The notes: generated by a model not told the origin, from the sequence alone. A DNA stretch of 35,875 bases from Acanthaster planci (GCF_001949145.1 NW_019091400.1:6700-42574), one strand, 5' to 3'; shown: positions 1 through 11,800, counted from the first letter of the stretch. Made by a program: numbers and translations.

Positions 1-968
1 ACAGTACGTATTGTGAAAATACAGAACAGAGTTAAACGCACAATTGCAGGGGTAGTCCGCTAGCCCGAGGCTAGTGGTTTTAGTGGGAGGATTATTAGTT
101 CCTACTTGTCGGTAGTCCGACGGGCTAGTGCCTTTTTTAGCAGGGCTTGAAAAGAAATACACACCGTAAATGTAACACCATGCCGTGCAGTGGTATTTTG
201 ATTGCAGACGCATGTACATGTATATTTGTACAGCCTACCGTTACACTGTAGACACGACGGGTTCTTTCCAGACACAACACGGCCCATGCGTACACCTATA
301 TTGGTCAAGACACTGAAGTGAGGACACTGTTTACATATTTTTTTGTCCCTCTGAGACAAGCAAACTGGGACAGTCCTCTCTTTGTATTTTTACATGATAG
401 TAGTTGTCAAGCCTGCAAGGCGAGGCCATATTTACACTCGAAACTGAGGACAGTGGAGTGTCCTTATATAGATATGGCATATTATAAGTATTTGACCTTG
501 ATTACAGAGTTATCTAACACACTGACAAGGCCAATATTATGAAGAATTTTTTTCTAAAGTAGTAATAATATTCCTTAAGTATTGAGCCTGCATAAATTCT
601 AATGGAGAGAGTGGTATTTTATATTCAACCTTGTTGAGATGGCAACTTGAATCTGATCCTTCCATGATGCACCACTGCCCACCCGTCATCAAAGCTAATG
701 ACTGTTAATGTGTCGTGCCTGCATGGCCACCTGTAGATGAAAGAAGATTCAAGCATCCAATTTTGGCATGTACATGGATGTTCATAAAGGCATATCTTAG
801 TCTTTAGACTACACAAAGAACTTAGTGTGATCCTTCATTATAAAATGTTACTGAGCAGTCCATAACTTTTGGGGCTTGCTGAAATTTGATACCTCGGCTT
901 ACCACAAAATAGCTAAGTTAGTGGTAAACTTAAGAATTCCCCATCGCTGCAAATTACACCCACCTTAT
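1..968. other. non-coding stretch, no gene recognised
   Basis: Only short chance ORFs are seen. The words TGAGGACA and GTGAGGACA occur here (for example near 318) as they do in several other places in the window, so part of this may be old repeat. No RNA gene or domain was recognised. Confidence 0.5.
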
Positions 969-1352
969 TTAGTTGTGTGTCCACAAATGATGAAATAAGT
1001 AGACACCGAAAAGACCTGTGATTATGAAAAGACCAAATACTCCCACAAAGAGAAGCTTCACATCCCGGCGATTTTTCTGCACTTTGCCTAACATTTCTGT
1101 CCAGACTGGAGTTACTTGCTCACGTACGCTAGGCAGTTGTGGCTCAGCTGGCCTACATGTATGCACCAGACGGGGTCTGAATGCACGTGTAGGTCTACGT
1201 CTGGTTCTGGGCCCAAAGCTGCGTCCTGGCGTGCACCCAGGCCTGCACCTAGGCCTGGGCTCAGTTAGGAGCTTGTGGACAGGCAACGGACTTAGCTGGG
1301 GGCTTGGTGCTCTGTCTTGCGTCAAATCTGCCATCTCCAATGAGTTTGCCAT
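969..1352 (-). CDS. small hypothetical protein with a C-terminal membrane segment
   Basis: This is a 127-residue reading frame from ATG to stop. Residues of about 1-75 are Pro/Arg-rich and low in complexity. The end is different: a short amphipathic stretch (WTEMLGKVQKNRRDVK) is followed by about 22 hydrophobic residues (LLFVGVFGLFIITGLFGVYLF) and a short His-rich tail. A single C-terminal membrane helix after a basic stretch would suit a tail-anchored protein or the last exon of a type I/II membrane protein. The 3' third is duplicated near 4.27-4.40 kb on the same strand, where it is broken, so the hydrophobic part was once part of a real gene or repeat. I do not recognise the family. It may be one exon of a longer gene, because no promoter or partner exon was found. 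No function is inferred. Confidence 0.4.
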   Translation of the reverse strand: MANSLEMADLTQDRAPSPQLSPLPVHKLLTEPRPRCRPGCTPGRSFGPRTRRRPTRAFRPRLVHTCRPAEPQLPSVREQVTPVWTEMLGKVQKNRRDVKLLFVGVFGLFIITGLFGVYLFHHLWTHN

Positions 1353-3507
1353 ATTGCAAGTGTAGATCTTAAAACTGCATCATGGGATACCCATTTACAT
1401 GTATGTCCTCATATGTCTAACATATGAGGACAGTAGTTCTTGGGAAATACAGTAAATTCAAGCACATCCCTCCACTTATACAAATTCCTCTTTTCATTGA
1501 CAAAGTATAATACATTCTCTGAAAAAGGGGGGATGCACCCCTGGGCATTAACAACAACATTCAAAGGGATCCAAAATAGTGGGTGTTAGAAAGTGAGGAC
1601 ATTCTTTTTTCAATTTGTAACTACATGCAATGGGGAATTTTCAGGTGGCAACCACCACAGTGCTCATTTCTTGAGTAGACCGCATGACTTTAATAAAAAT
1701 TAATGTTTGTGGTTTTAATTAGTGATCATTATGTCTTCACTTCTGACTGCATGAGAAACCTCAAGCAGAAAAATATAAATTCTGCTTAAAGGGGGTGGCC
1801 ATGGGATGTCAAAAAGGTAGGTCTTTTGCCACCACCCCTCCCATCACCAGTCTCCTATAGACATTTATCACCATGCAGCCATCTTGAATTTGTCACAGAG
1901 TCTACAGAGCCAAGACGAGGCTGGCAGAATAATGTACGCTGGGCACGGATTCAATATTTAGACCTTGACACTGCAGCTTTTCTTACAGTCAGGGAAACTA
2001 GACCAGGCTGCAGAGCGATAATGGTCCATATCTATATGCCCGAGCATTCAGGGGATTCTCTTGGCCATCCAAATAAAAACTTCATCCAGCCTACTGTCAT
2101 TTTTCATGTTTTTCAAACTACACAATAGGCAAAACAAACATTTTTCAATGCTGTCTTGAACTGTGCACAAATGCTTGAAATAACAATTATCTAATAATGG
2201 TTAGCACCCACTGAGCTTTAACATCCCAAACGCTGTTTCATTCTACCATAGGTTCAACACCATAACTCACATCAAGCCAATAGAACACACAACTGCACTG
2301 CAGATTAACAAGCCTGTCGAAAATTTCAACAAAGGTTTTCAAACTTTATTTCAAATTCCAATGAGCTGCAAAATTTTTAACAAATTAGAAATTCTTGTCA
2401 AACAGCACAGTTTGAAATCAGGTTTTCACATAAACCCTCGGTTAAAAATGACTAAAACTTCTGAACAGGAGGGTTTTACTTTGTGATGAGTGGCAATTTT
2501 AAATCCAGCCAATTTTTTCTCACCTTGCCCAATTACTTGTACATGTCTCTGTTCAAAGTGGAGTTATGTGATGGTTAAGTGCTACTAGTTGCTATAATCA
2601 AAATAATGCAAAGATATGAGCATAGAAACTGCATATGTACATGTAATGTGGGTGGAGGTTGAGTGAGAAATTCTGATAATCCAGTTCATAAGTGATGTCA
2701 GTTAAAATCCTGTGCCCATAAAGTTGAACATATTTGGAACTGGAACTTAGCATGCACCTTGCATGATTACCTAATGAGAGGCTTGCACGTATGGTACATG
2801 TATTACAAAATCACTTATCAACCAGACAGGCCTACAGCAGTATCAAGGGCTGGGTACAATTGGAAAAACAGCCGTACACAATATGACACCTTCCCCTGCC
2901 ACATTATCTCTGTATACAATATTTCAAAACCAGTTTTAACAATTCTTTCCAAATATCGAATTTTCAATGAAGTCATCACATCTTCACACAATGAAAATAC
3001 ACTTTTTGGCAAGAAGGTGTTATTTTGGAATGCAGCAAGCTTAAGAAAAATGCATTTTAAATTCTGTCAAATTCACAGAAAATTGCATATGACAACACAT
3101 TTCAGTAGAAATAGAATTAGACTGCACAAAACCCCAGCTAGAGTTATAAGCTTGTATTTGTTAAACATTTCATACAGTAATTGATGAGATGGTGTAGCCT
3201 AGCATCAAAGATCCAAAAGATGTCACAGCATGGCAGCTAATGGGCAATTAATGGTGTTTCAACAGTCAAGCAAAGGTCATTTTAATGATGGTCATACTAT
3301 AACATCAATGTACAGGCATTTCATGATAAGCATTAACATAATCCAGTGAATGTACCGGTATATTAGTCAACCATGCCTTATCAAGGACAACTTGACGCAA
3401 TACTCTGATAAATTACTAAGAAATCACTGGTATTTCCCAGTAAGGTAATTAACACTTTCAATAATGAAATAAGGTGTAAAAAAAAATCAAGGTTCTACCA
3501 ACCCTCT
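1353..3507. other. non-coding stretch, no gene recognised
   Basis: Short overlapping ORFs without domains, AT-rich. The ORF at 2759-3184 (plus) shows no recognisable domain, has an ordinary AT-rich composition, and is overlapped by another frame. I treat it as chance. Confidence 0.45.
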
Positions 3508-3671
3508 TTAACCACTTCCAGCTGGGGACCCGGTAAGGGACTTGGTTGATCGTAACATGTGGCCGGGTGTCCAGTGCCGGGCCAAAAACAACATGAAAAT
3601 GGTCGATTTTGCAAAATCACCCGGAGGACTGATACGAACAGCCATATCGGGCTCGGCTGGAAGTGGTTTAA
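3508..3671. mobile_element. short TIR element (MITE-like), about 160 bp
   Basis: The left end reads TTAACCACTTCCAGC and the right end GCTGGAAGTGGTTTAA, a near-perfect inverted repeat of about 15 bp. The interior is GC-richer than its surroundings (CCGG words) and has no coding capacity. This is the typical build of a non-autonomous DNA transposon. The target-site duplication is unclear, so the superfamily is not assigned. Confidence 0.65.
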
Positions 3672-4245
3672 GCCCCCAAAAGAAGTTTTGTTGTCAAATT
3701 ATTGAAGAGAGTATCATTTGAATTCAAACGCAAACATTAGACACAGGCCTTTCACTGCCACTCACTCAACACTTTCAGAAAAATCTGATTATTTATAGTT
3801 ACCACTATGTCATCTGAAAAAGTCTGAGTTTCACAATTAATGTTTGGGACAGCGGTTTAAAAAGAAGAATCTTGGAGGAGGGTCATTTCATTTTCCAGTA
3901 CATGAAGTTGCATGACAGTGCATGTAGGATCACTATTTGACTACATTAAATTTTGTTATCATTATACTCGGTATTTCTGAGTAATCAATCACCTCCCTGT
4001 TCCCAGCAGTGAGCAAAACACAAATTAATGTACATGCATCCTTGTTTCCTATCCTATATGTGGCATTAATCATTTTACAATTACCCCTCAAGTACCAGTA
4101 ATTAGAGCTGTTACACATTTCTGACGGGAAAATGCCACTGGCTCCTGATTAAAACAACTGCACCTACAATGGGCAAATAAAATTACTTTAAATATAAGAG
4201 GTTACTCCAGCATTTTCATCACTTTTCCTTGCAAGGAATTGCCTG
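3672..4245. other. non-coding stretch, no gene recognised
   Basis: AT-rich sequence without a credible ORF or a repeat I could pair with another part of the window. Confidence 0.45.
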
Positions 4246-4265
4246 ACACTTAATACCTCAGTTTA

Positions 4266-4395
4266 CCACATTGTACTTTAGACATGTGAATAAAAAAACA
4301 CCAAATACTCCCACAAAGGGAAGCTTCACATTCCAGTGGTTTTTTCTGCACTTTGCCTAACATTTCTGTCCAGGCTGGTGTTAGTACATGTTCTT
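4266..4395 (-). pseudogene. broken duplicate of the 969-1352 membrane-segment ORF
   Basis: The minus strand here matches the 3' part of the 969-1352 reading frame: WTEMLGKVQK is retained exactly. A single-base length difference in the A-run after it shifts the frame ahead of the hydrophobic stretch. After the shift the frame still reads a hydrophobic VGVFGVFLF-like stretch and then ends early, without the His-rich tail. The two copies share flanking bases (TACCTCRGYTTACCAC on the plus strand), which points to duplication of a DNA segment rather than an unrelated gene. Confidence 0.6.
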
Positions 4396-4658
4396 GCTCG
4401 GGTACACCTCCGATAATTGAAACTCCATCCATGAAATGAACCAAGATAGAGGGGTTTCATCAGCATGCATTCTTGTCAGTAAATTCAATCATTTGTAAAT
4501 CAAAAGCAGGTGACATGTTTGTCTTTTGAAGTCAGGAACAAAATGAAAGTTTGTGAAAACAATTTAATCATGATGTTGTTTATATTTTCAGAGGTTATTA
4601 AATAAAAATGTATGAGGAATAGTAAACAAAATTTCAGTTAGATAGTTGTTGTTAGTTC

Positions 4659-4739
4659 CCCCTCGGTATTGGGAGTTGACAAACTAGTTCCCTTTGCTTC
4701 ACTTCAGGAACTAGTTTGTCAACTCCCAATACCGAGGGG
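4659..4739. repeat. perfect 33-bp stem hairpin
   Basis: Bases 4659-4691 are the exact reverse complement of 4707-4739, with a 15-base loop (CTTTGCTTCACTTCA). It sits just left of the foldback element at 4751. The stem is long enough to be a very small palindromic element or the remains of an inverted duplication. Confidence 0.85.
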
Positions 4740-4750
4740 AGGTAATATAC

Positions 4751-5346
4751 ACTGGCAATGAGGCCACTGGTGCAGTCTATGCATCCCGAAGGACTGTGAG
4801 TGACCAGAAGAGGGTCCTATTTCCCTTGACCTCGGGAAATAGCACTCTTTTCTGGTCACTGACAGGCCTGAGGGGTGCACAGATGTGCACTGTTGTCGCG
4901 GCAGACTAGTCGGAGGGATGACGTCAAACTGACAGCCAGTACAAAGCGCGCCCTTACAGGTTGCCAAATATCATCATTCATCCAGCTCAAACTGGCGGCG
5001 GACGTATCCGAAAGTGATGAAACAGTTACCAGAAAATATCGATTTACCCTTCTGAGGAAGAAACTGACGATTTAATCCTTTGCAATTCAGGACTCGCAGA
5101 GGACAAACAAACAAATTAACTACTCTGTGAACGTTCTGAAGTCGTATTGTGAAAAAGTAGGCCTAGACACAACAATCGACTTTTTTGGAGTGAGGTGTGT
5201 TCTAAAACACATTGACTGCCATAATTACGTCAATAGTGCACGTCTATGCACCCCTCGGGCTTCGGCCTCGGGAAATAGGACCCTCTTCCGGTCACTCACA
5301 CAGTCCCTCGGGTGCATAGACTCGCACTATTGACCTCATTGCCAGT
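4751..5346. mobile_element. foldback-type element with about 80-bp imperfect inverted ends
   Basis: The left arm starts ACTGGCAATGAGGCCAC and the right arm ends with the matching complement (GACCTCATTGCCAGT). The match continues through GTCTATGCA, a GACTGTG word, GTGACC(A/G)GAAGAGGGTCC and TATTTCCC. Within the left arm a second stem is formed by 4801-4826 and about 4833-4858 (GTGACCAGAA against TTCTGGTCAC). The middle has no transposase-like ORF, so this looks like a non-autonomous foldback element. Confidence 0.7.
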
Positions 5347-6527
5347 CCATATGTGTATACTTTTGCATGGATTTCAATGGACACATGCAATGATAGCATC
5401 TTGTTTGTTTACATGGTCACTTTTTTATGATGGGGAGAAGGGATGACAAATTTGAGCCTCCAAATAAATGTTAACATGTAGCCACCATCAGCGCTGGTCT
5501 ACATACAGCATCAACAAGAAACCCGAAACATTTTTCTCGGTACTGAACAATAACATTGCTGAAAACTATTAACATGTACCATAAACACTATAAAACCTCA
5601 GTGGCTCCACGCCACACAACACATGAAAGGGCAAAAAACAGATGAAAATTTTTAGTTGCTTCTTCCTTAAAAAAAATATGACTCTAAGTTTCAGTTTAAC
5701 TTCATTTTGAAGTCATTACTCTTTAGCGGTTATTAAGTACCACAAAGCTGAGGCAAGAAAGTGAAAAACCTTACAACATTCAAAGACATGGTGTTGCTGA
5801 AAATATATCAGAAAACTGTCGTTTCTACACTGATAATATCCATTACAAATATAAAAACCTGTCAAACAATTTTTATCGATTCTCTGCATTACTTATGACT
5901 AATTTCACAAAAATGCCAAATCATGTCAGATATTAATTGAATTACATGTAGTATCATTAGGCAGCCTTAGATATCTGAAATGAAAAATCATTAACCAAAT
6001 CAGGTTACGGATACTGATCTGTACATTCCCGACATATTGATGTTTACATTATCTTTTTCAATTACATTTGCTCAACGTTAATTTCGAATAAGAGTTTGGT
6101 CATATCCTGCACCAACCAGCTCAGGTTTGACATGTCTTTGGTGGACAATAAAGCCTGCTGAGCCATGACCTAAGGCCGTGTCAGAATTTTTAATGTGGCT
6201 TGATATTATGCATAAATCTGTCGTATGTAGCAGCTGCAGCCACTTCTCATAGACTCGTGTATAATATCAAACCAAAGCCAAGTCATTTGGACACAGCCTA
6301 TCATTGCAAAGAGAAGATGCTAGGGTGCCTAATGACACTGATCTGGAGATTTTCAGTTTAACTCACATGATATACTCGTGGTTTGATTGTTAAACTCTTT
6401 TTATAATTCGTCCCATCAAACCAGACGCAATATGTGTACATAGAAAGTACACCCTGAAATATATGCCAGTTCATTCAAAGATCACATGGTGCTGATATGT
6501 GTTCATGTACTGCAATGAGGTCATTGT
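5347..6527. other. non-coding stretch, no gene recognised
   Basis: AT-rich sequence downstream of the large minus-strand gene. No ORF, RNA gene or paired repeat was recognised. Confidence 0.45.
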
Positions 6528-6590
6528 TAGTGCTTTCATACGTCCCTTCTCCTGAGCTTGTTTTCAATCTCTGCCATAGGACCAGTCCAT
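6528..6590 (-). pseudogene. partial copy of the last exon of the large gene
   Basis: Read on the minus strand, this matches the 3' end of the exon ending at 8063. ACTGGTCC, an AGGATT-like word and then CAGGAGAAGGGA and AAAGCACTAA are shared, with a gap of about 9 bases and several substitutions. In the frame of the real exon the copy is interrupted and the stop is displaced. It lies about 1.5 kb further downstream on the same strand, consistent with tandem duplication of the 3' end and later decay. The match is too short to judge whether it is ever used as an alternative terminal exon. Confidence 0.6.
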
Positions 6591-6765
6591 CTTACATGTA
6601 AATCAAACAGGGGGGCCAAACTGCACCATCACAGATGTCAGATTTCACTGATATATTGTCTATATCGTTGGTAAAATGTATGAGAGCAACGATTTCCAAT
6701 TTTCAGGGGTCATTCCCTTTCCCTACAAATAGCAGCCACTTGATTTTGGGCCTCAGCTCTTTCTG

Positions 6766-6832
6766 TGATCCCCCTCCCCCCACCCTACTCTCCCCCTCCC
6801 CCATCACCCTACCCACCCCCTCCCCAGTCTTA
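6766..6832. repeat. C-rich (pyrimidine) low-complexity tract
   Basis: A run of CCCCCTCCCCC-type words alternating with CACCCTA. Strand-asymmetric composition with no coding sense. Confidence 0.8.
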
Positions 6833-8062
6833 TGTAAATAACTCATCCAAAACACAGTTTCATGTACTAAAATAAAAGAATATTACATTGAAAACTTAGT
6901 TTCAGGGGTACCTGTCTCACTGCCGCCCCCCCCAAAGGAAACTCTTGACACATTTTCATAATGCTGTAGCCATAAGCTTGGTATGCTATTTTACATCAGT
7001 TTAAACAGGTATGAAAAAAAGGAAGAGTGATATATCCCAATGCGGGCCAAAAACGTCATAGGCTTGGCACATAGAAAAGCAAAATTGAGACGTAATTTAG
7101 AAACAAAATTGCCCATCTCTCCATTCTCACATGTTTGTTGCATGTGCTTGTGGTGGGAGATAACATGTGATTCTTGCAACTTAATGAAATAATTAAGTCA
7201 AGTGTTTGAAATAGAGGGCCAAGTCATGTCTCCAGAAGTGAGTGTTTGTCTTTGACTTTGTGACTTTTGTGTGTCACAAAACTCATTGCAGATTCTGATT
7301 TTAAAATTAAAAATTTTATTTAAAAATTAAATTTAAAAATTTACACATCAAAATCTGAGATACAGTGGTGAAAAATATTCTCCCACTGGATCTGAAACTG
7401 AATAACCGAAGTGTTTCCTCTTCATGGTTGGACGAACATCTTGCAAGTTCAAAAGCACTCTAAGTATACATGTTTATACACAAAGCTAAGGAGTTGTCAA
7501 CCAGCTCTTTTTGTCCATTTTCTTCAATATTTATAACTTGTTTCAAACATTTCCCAAATATGTCATATAATTAAACTAATATTCTTAAACTTGCAACACG
7601 ATGTAGCCAACGACACATTTATATATGAAATGAAAACTAATTCACAAAATCACTCACAAAGATGAAAAATCAAATCCCCTCACCCCATCCTGGGCTCCAT
7701 ATTTAACTACCAGCATCTCATAAACATGGCAAGTGACATCTGGAGTTTTTTCATGGAGGTCACATACATGTATCCTGGGCCAACTAGGACTTCTTCAACT
7801 GATATGCTTTAGTGGATATCATCAAGTGATCCATGATCTGATCTGAATTAATGACCAAAAATAGGTGTTGGGCTACATAATGATACATGTGCTAATGATT
7901 GTCATTTGGATTTAAGTGACATATTTGGGGTTTATGTCTGATTGACTTTTCTATAATTAAAGCCAAGGACCACTACATGTATCACAAAGTACAGAAAAAA
8001 GCATAATTAGGTGTTTTCAGAAACGACAGGTGAAGAGGTGGGTTTTACCTAGCTTGTTATAT
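6833..8062. other. probable 3' untranslated region and downstream flank of the large gene
   Basis: On the minus strand the only AATAAA I found within 1 kb downstream of the stop at 8063 is at 7315-7320, inside an AT-rich, partly palindromic stretch (about 7300-7345). If used, it gives a 3' UTR of about 740 bases. This is only a hexamer match in AT-rich DNA. The rest holds no credible ORF. Confidence 0.3.
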
Positions 8063-8295
8063 TTAGTGCTTTGATGCATCCCTTCTCCTGCGCTTGGTCT
8101 CAGCGATAACGTAATCCTTGATGTGGGACCAGTGCCTTCTCTTCAAGGCTGGATGATTGTCTTGAGCTTTTAAGCAATCAACTTTTCGCAGAGGCTTCCC
8201 AGAACAGAAATTATCCGCAAAAAAGCTGGAAATGAAATCCTTCTCATCTGTCTCCCATGGCAGACATGTCTTTTGTTTTTTTCTCGATGGTGGAA
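8063..8295 (-). CDS. last coding exon of the SET/zinc-finger/recombinase-like gene
   Basis: The acceptor is ACCAACCATCTGCAG just before 8295. The exon opens in phase 1, as the preceding exon requires, and ends at a TAA whose last base is 8063. It encodes about 77 residues: a basic entry (PSRKKQK), then WETDEKDFISSFF, a central KPLRKVDCLKAQ, then LKRRHWSHIKDYVIAETKRRRR. The spacing W...E...F...P/C...L+R+W..IK.YV is what I know from the C-terminus of many fish and invertebrate uncharacterised proteins that share the recombinase-like core seen upstream. A small helical DNA-binding fold (SANT/Myb-like) is my inference. The basic C-terminus could serve as a nuclear signal. A decayed copy lies at 6528-6590. 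Confidence 0.8.
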
Positions 8296-9364
8296 CTGCA
8301 GATGGTTGGTAAGTACATGTAAGAATTATAATATGGACATTACATAAAACACAGTTCTGGTTCTTTCTATTTATCGGAAATGGAAGGTATGCCATTCAAA
8401 CCCATCTTCATAACAGGTGAAATGCTACTTACTCACAAAATTCCCTCTTCTCTTGTGCTTCTGAAATACCCAACCAATAGTTTGAGCTACATGTATGCGC
8501 CCTTCCCACATCCTCACTGCAACTGTAATGCTCAACGCCCATTCCTAATCTATGCCCAGACAATTAACGGGTAATTGATGATGTATTCAGTGACTGCATA
8601 GCACTTGAAACTTGGCCCTACATGTAGGTTCTCATACATAACCAGTAAATTCAATGCAACTGGCTACTATTTGAATGCCATGTTTACTACATGTACTCCA
8701 AACAAAATACCCCATTACTTCATTAGGTGGCTGTCAAAACAAGTATTTTGTCATAACATGCCTTTAGAAGTGCTTTCGCTTTGCAATAGATACATCCCAA
8801 CAAGCCCTCTATGTTCTTTTCTAAATGTTTATTTGAGATGAACACAATTCGATCAATCTAAAATGCATACATGTACCCCATACAAAAGTTGGATATAACA
8901 TGTACATGTATGATGAGTAGATGGAAATAGAGCTTGCAAGTTAAAGGTCACACTGCGAGCTTCCAGTTGGGGACTAATTAACATAGGGTTGTCAATCACG
9001 CATCTGTTTAGATTTTTTACAGTCTTACATTTCAGCTTAACCACTATACCCAAGTACACATACATGAGGCTTATTGTGGCATCGGCAAAACTGTTTTACA
9101 TGCAAAAATAGGTATGATGGGTAACGAAAAATGAAATCCTTTTGTTGCTCAGAAAAGCACATCTTAATTCTTAATATACCTACTCATGTGTGCTATAATC
9201 TGACCCATTTACATGATGAAGTTTTATCATTTTCAACGTTTATCTTTATCTCAATAAGCATCATTTAATTGTGCCGGGTAATATATGAAATACAAACTTT
9301 CTCATAAAATACAATCGTTGAAAAGACACTGGTACATTATGTAAATGGGAAAAAGACCTCTCAC

Positions 9365-9403
9365 TTGTACCCAGGTATGTGGTAAGTAGGTGCCTTTCAG
9401 CTC
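9365..9403 (-). CDS. candidate optional 39-base exon of the same gene
   Basis: A good acceptor (CTATATTTTTTCAG) and a plausible donor (ACAA|GTGAGAGG) enclose 39 bases that are open in phase 1 and leave phase 1, exactly the class of the neighbouring exons. It would encode GAERHLLTTYLGT. No homology supports it and it is very short, so it may be chance. Including or skipping it keeps the frame. Confidence 0.25.
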
Positions 9404-9981
9404 CTGAAAAAATATAGTTTAGTATTATATTGAAAGAGATGGTGATTTGTTTTGCCTGTAGGTAAGTTTTCCTTTTGGGTAACGATCATGGGGACATATT
9501 AAATCACTTAGTTTATTCCGAATGCACCGCTTACTCCATAACCTACACCTACATGCATCTGTTGAGGACAAGATTTGTAAGTCTTCATTTTCACACAAAT
9601 TAGTGAAGTGTAAAGAATTAGACAAGCTAGTGTCTGACCTGGGGACAAGTGATAGGTCAGAACTAATACTTCATACATTTCTGTATTTTACCAGTAATCT
9701 TTGTATTATGAAAACTAAGCTGAAATCCTATTGTTCATATTTTATGTTGCGATACAAGTCTTCAAAGATCGGATGTAAGATTGACAACCCAATATAAAAT
9801 CCACATCAAGGTTTTGGCTGCACGCCACTAGAGGTCATCTTTCAGGCTCTGTAGCACAGAAATGAATGGCACTTTGGACGGAAAGGATACCACTAGATCT
9901 TTATCCAAACCCATTTTCTTTCAGTCCATTTATATTTGTCAGAAACCTTTTTTAATCACAAAATGTATAGCTTACACTTAC

Positions 9982-10071
9982 CACAGCTTTGTTGCTTCTT
10001 CTTGGCATGGGGTTGATGAGGGTGCTTGTGCCTATCTTTGCTGCAATTAGTTGAAGGTAGATCAACTACAG
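9982..10071 (-). CDS. basic linker exon of the large gene
   Basis: Acceptor TTATTTGTTTAG before 10071 and donor TGTG|GTAAGTG after 9982. The 90-base exon is phase 1 to phase 1 and fully open. It encodes about 30 residues rich in His, Lys and Gln (KDRHKHPHQPHAKKKQQ), a likely disordered basic linker between the acidic micro-exons and the C-terminal domain. Support is the splice signals and the unbroken phase. No domain is recognised. Confidence 0.7.
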
Positions 10072-10309
10072 CTAAACAAATAACAGACAAAATGATTTAT
10101 ACATTACAATAAACTGTTATCAATATTCAAAAGTGATTACAACCAGTAAAAAAATACAGTATACTTCTAACTCCTCTTTGATGATTTCAAATTTCATCCT
10201 ATATACATTGAAGTACACAACAATACCTAATCGCAGTGCAAAAGAAGAGCACTAACTTTTCATAAATTTGCTATGTATCATATCAAATGGTACATTACAT
10301 GTGCATGTA

Positions 10310-10892
10310 CAGGGTGAGTCAAAAACGCATTTTTTCTTCAAATATTTCCTATGGAAAAATGTGAAGGGCAAATAATTTTTTTCAAGCCTATAACATTGAT
10401 ACTGGCTTTGGCTAGAACAGATTCCAATGGTGTTAATATGCAACCATGCATGACCATGACAGAGCTCATTGTTTAATAGCACCCAGAAACTCCAGCTGAA
10501 CAGAGTTTCAGTGATATGCAGAGACGGGCACACTGTTGTGCATTGATCTGGGGGGAAATCAGGTAGAGGGATGCAATGCCGGACTGTAAACAGGGTCAGA
10601 TGTGAAGCAGTGCATGGTAAGTAGGTCATATTTTCATTTTCATTAACAGTCTAATGCAGTCACTTCAACCTTTACCAGTCACCTTATCAAAACTCTGTTC
10701 AGCTGGAGTTTCTAGGTGCTACTAAACAATGAGCTCTGTCATGGCCATGCATGGTCGCATATTAATACCATTGGAATGTGTTCTAGCCAAAGCCTGTATC
10801 AATGTTATAGGCTTGAAAAAAAATATTTGCCCTTCACATTTTTCTAGTGGAAATATTTGAAGAAAAAAATGCGTTTTTATTGACTCACCATG
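10310..10892. mobile_element. mariner-like non-autonomous element with about 200-bp inverted arms
   Basis: The left end CAGGGTGAGTCAAAAACGCA and the right end (complement of CATGGTGAGTCAATAAAAAC) form long inverted arms. They continue for about 200 bp through TTTCTTCAAATATTTCC, TTGATACTGGC-like, TGAGCTC and CAGCTGAACAGAG words. The element is flanked by TA on both sides (10308-10309 and 10893-10894), as expected for Tc1/mariner-type insertion. There is no transposase ORF, and the long arms make it a strong hairpin. It lies in an intron of the large gene. Confidence 0.8.
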
Positions 10893-11746
10893 TAATTACA
10901 TGTATGTAGAAAAGTCAGTGGCTTCATATTAACAGCAAAAACTTCTGCAAAGTGAAGCAGAGGCAAACTAACTGATCTATTTGATATGACACAGATCAAT
11001 TCACAGTAGTGACACACAACTAAATTAAATACATATACGATGCGCACATAGCTGGTAAGTACATGTAAGTTGCTAATATCACACGTACCACATTATCATG
11101 AACCTGGACCTACTCTATCTTTGTGACACAAGAGACTGAGCTTTTATAACCGCCATTCAAAATTGTAGAAGACTTCATTCAAAAGCATTCCTAAGTAGTT
11201 GTTTGACTATTGCTCATGGACAATCCAAGAAGCTGATGACTGTAATGGGCAAACCATGCCTTCTGATGAGGTGCACTGAAACAAATTGGGAAATACATGT
11301 AGCTAAATTTTTTAATGTCTAACCATCACACCTTCATGTACCTACTGGTTGTACAGAAAACCTAAAAGGGACCTGTAATTATTTAGTTCAAATACTGGCA
11401 AACCATCAATGGCAGCTTCTATACAGAGGATTCAGCTAAATGCCATTAAGCAAAAGATGAACTGCAAGTACTGTAAAAATCTGTGGTGAATGGGCTCTTC
11501 AAATCAGATAGGTGAAGCGTTAAGTCCTCTACCAACATCTCCTTGGGAAATCTGCAAGGTTCGTTCTTGATTGGCAGCTAAAGCAATGTATTGTTTCTAC
11601 AAATTGTACACCATCGCATGTGCAAAGGGCATCGGCAGTCAGTTCTTATTACCTACCAGTTACAAGCATAATGAAATGGGCACACAGCTCAGATATTTAA
11701 TCAGTTTTCATACTCTGGTACCTGCATATTTTATATTTTAGCTCAC

Positions 11747-11800
11747 CTTCTGGGGTTGGTCTCTGTCCTTCTTCATCAGGTTCCACATTATCACGGTCAC
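11747..11800 (-). CDS. acidic micro-exon, copy 3
   Basis: Acceptor TTTGGTTTACAG and donor CAGAAG|GTGAGC bound a 54-base exon, phase 1 to phase 1. It encodes GDRDNVEPDEEGQRPTPE, differing from the exon at 14237-14290 at only a few bases. It is the third of three tandem exons coding a short acidic, Pro-rich linker. Because length and phase are conserved, any number of these exons can be included or skipped without losing frame. Confidence 0.75.

Noticed and set aside
2759-3184. 141-codon plus-strand ORF
   Set aside because: Composition is like the surrounding AT-rich DNA, another frame is also open, and no motif or duplicate supports it.
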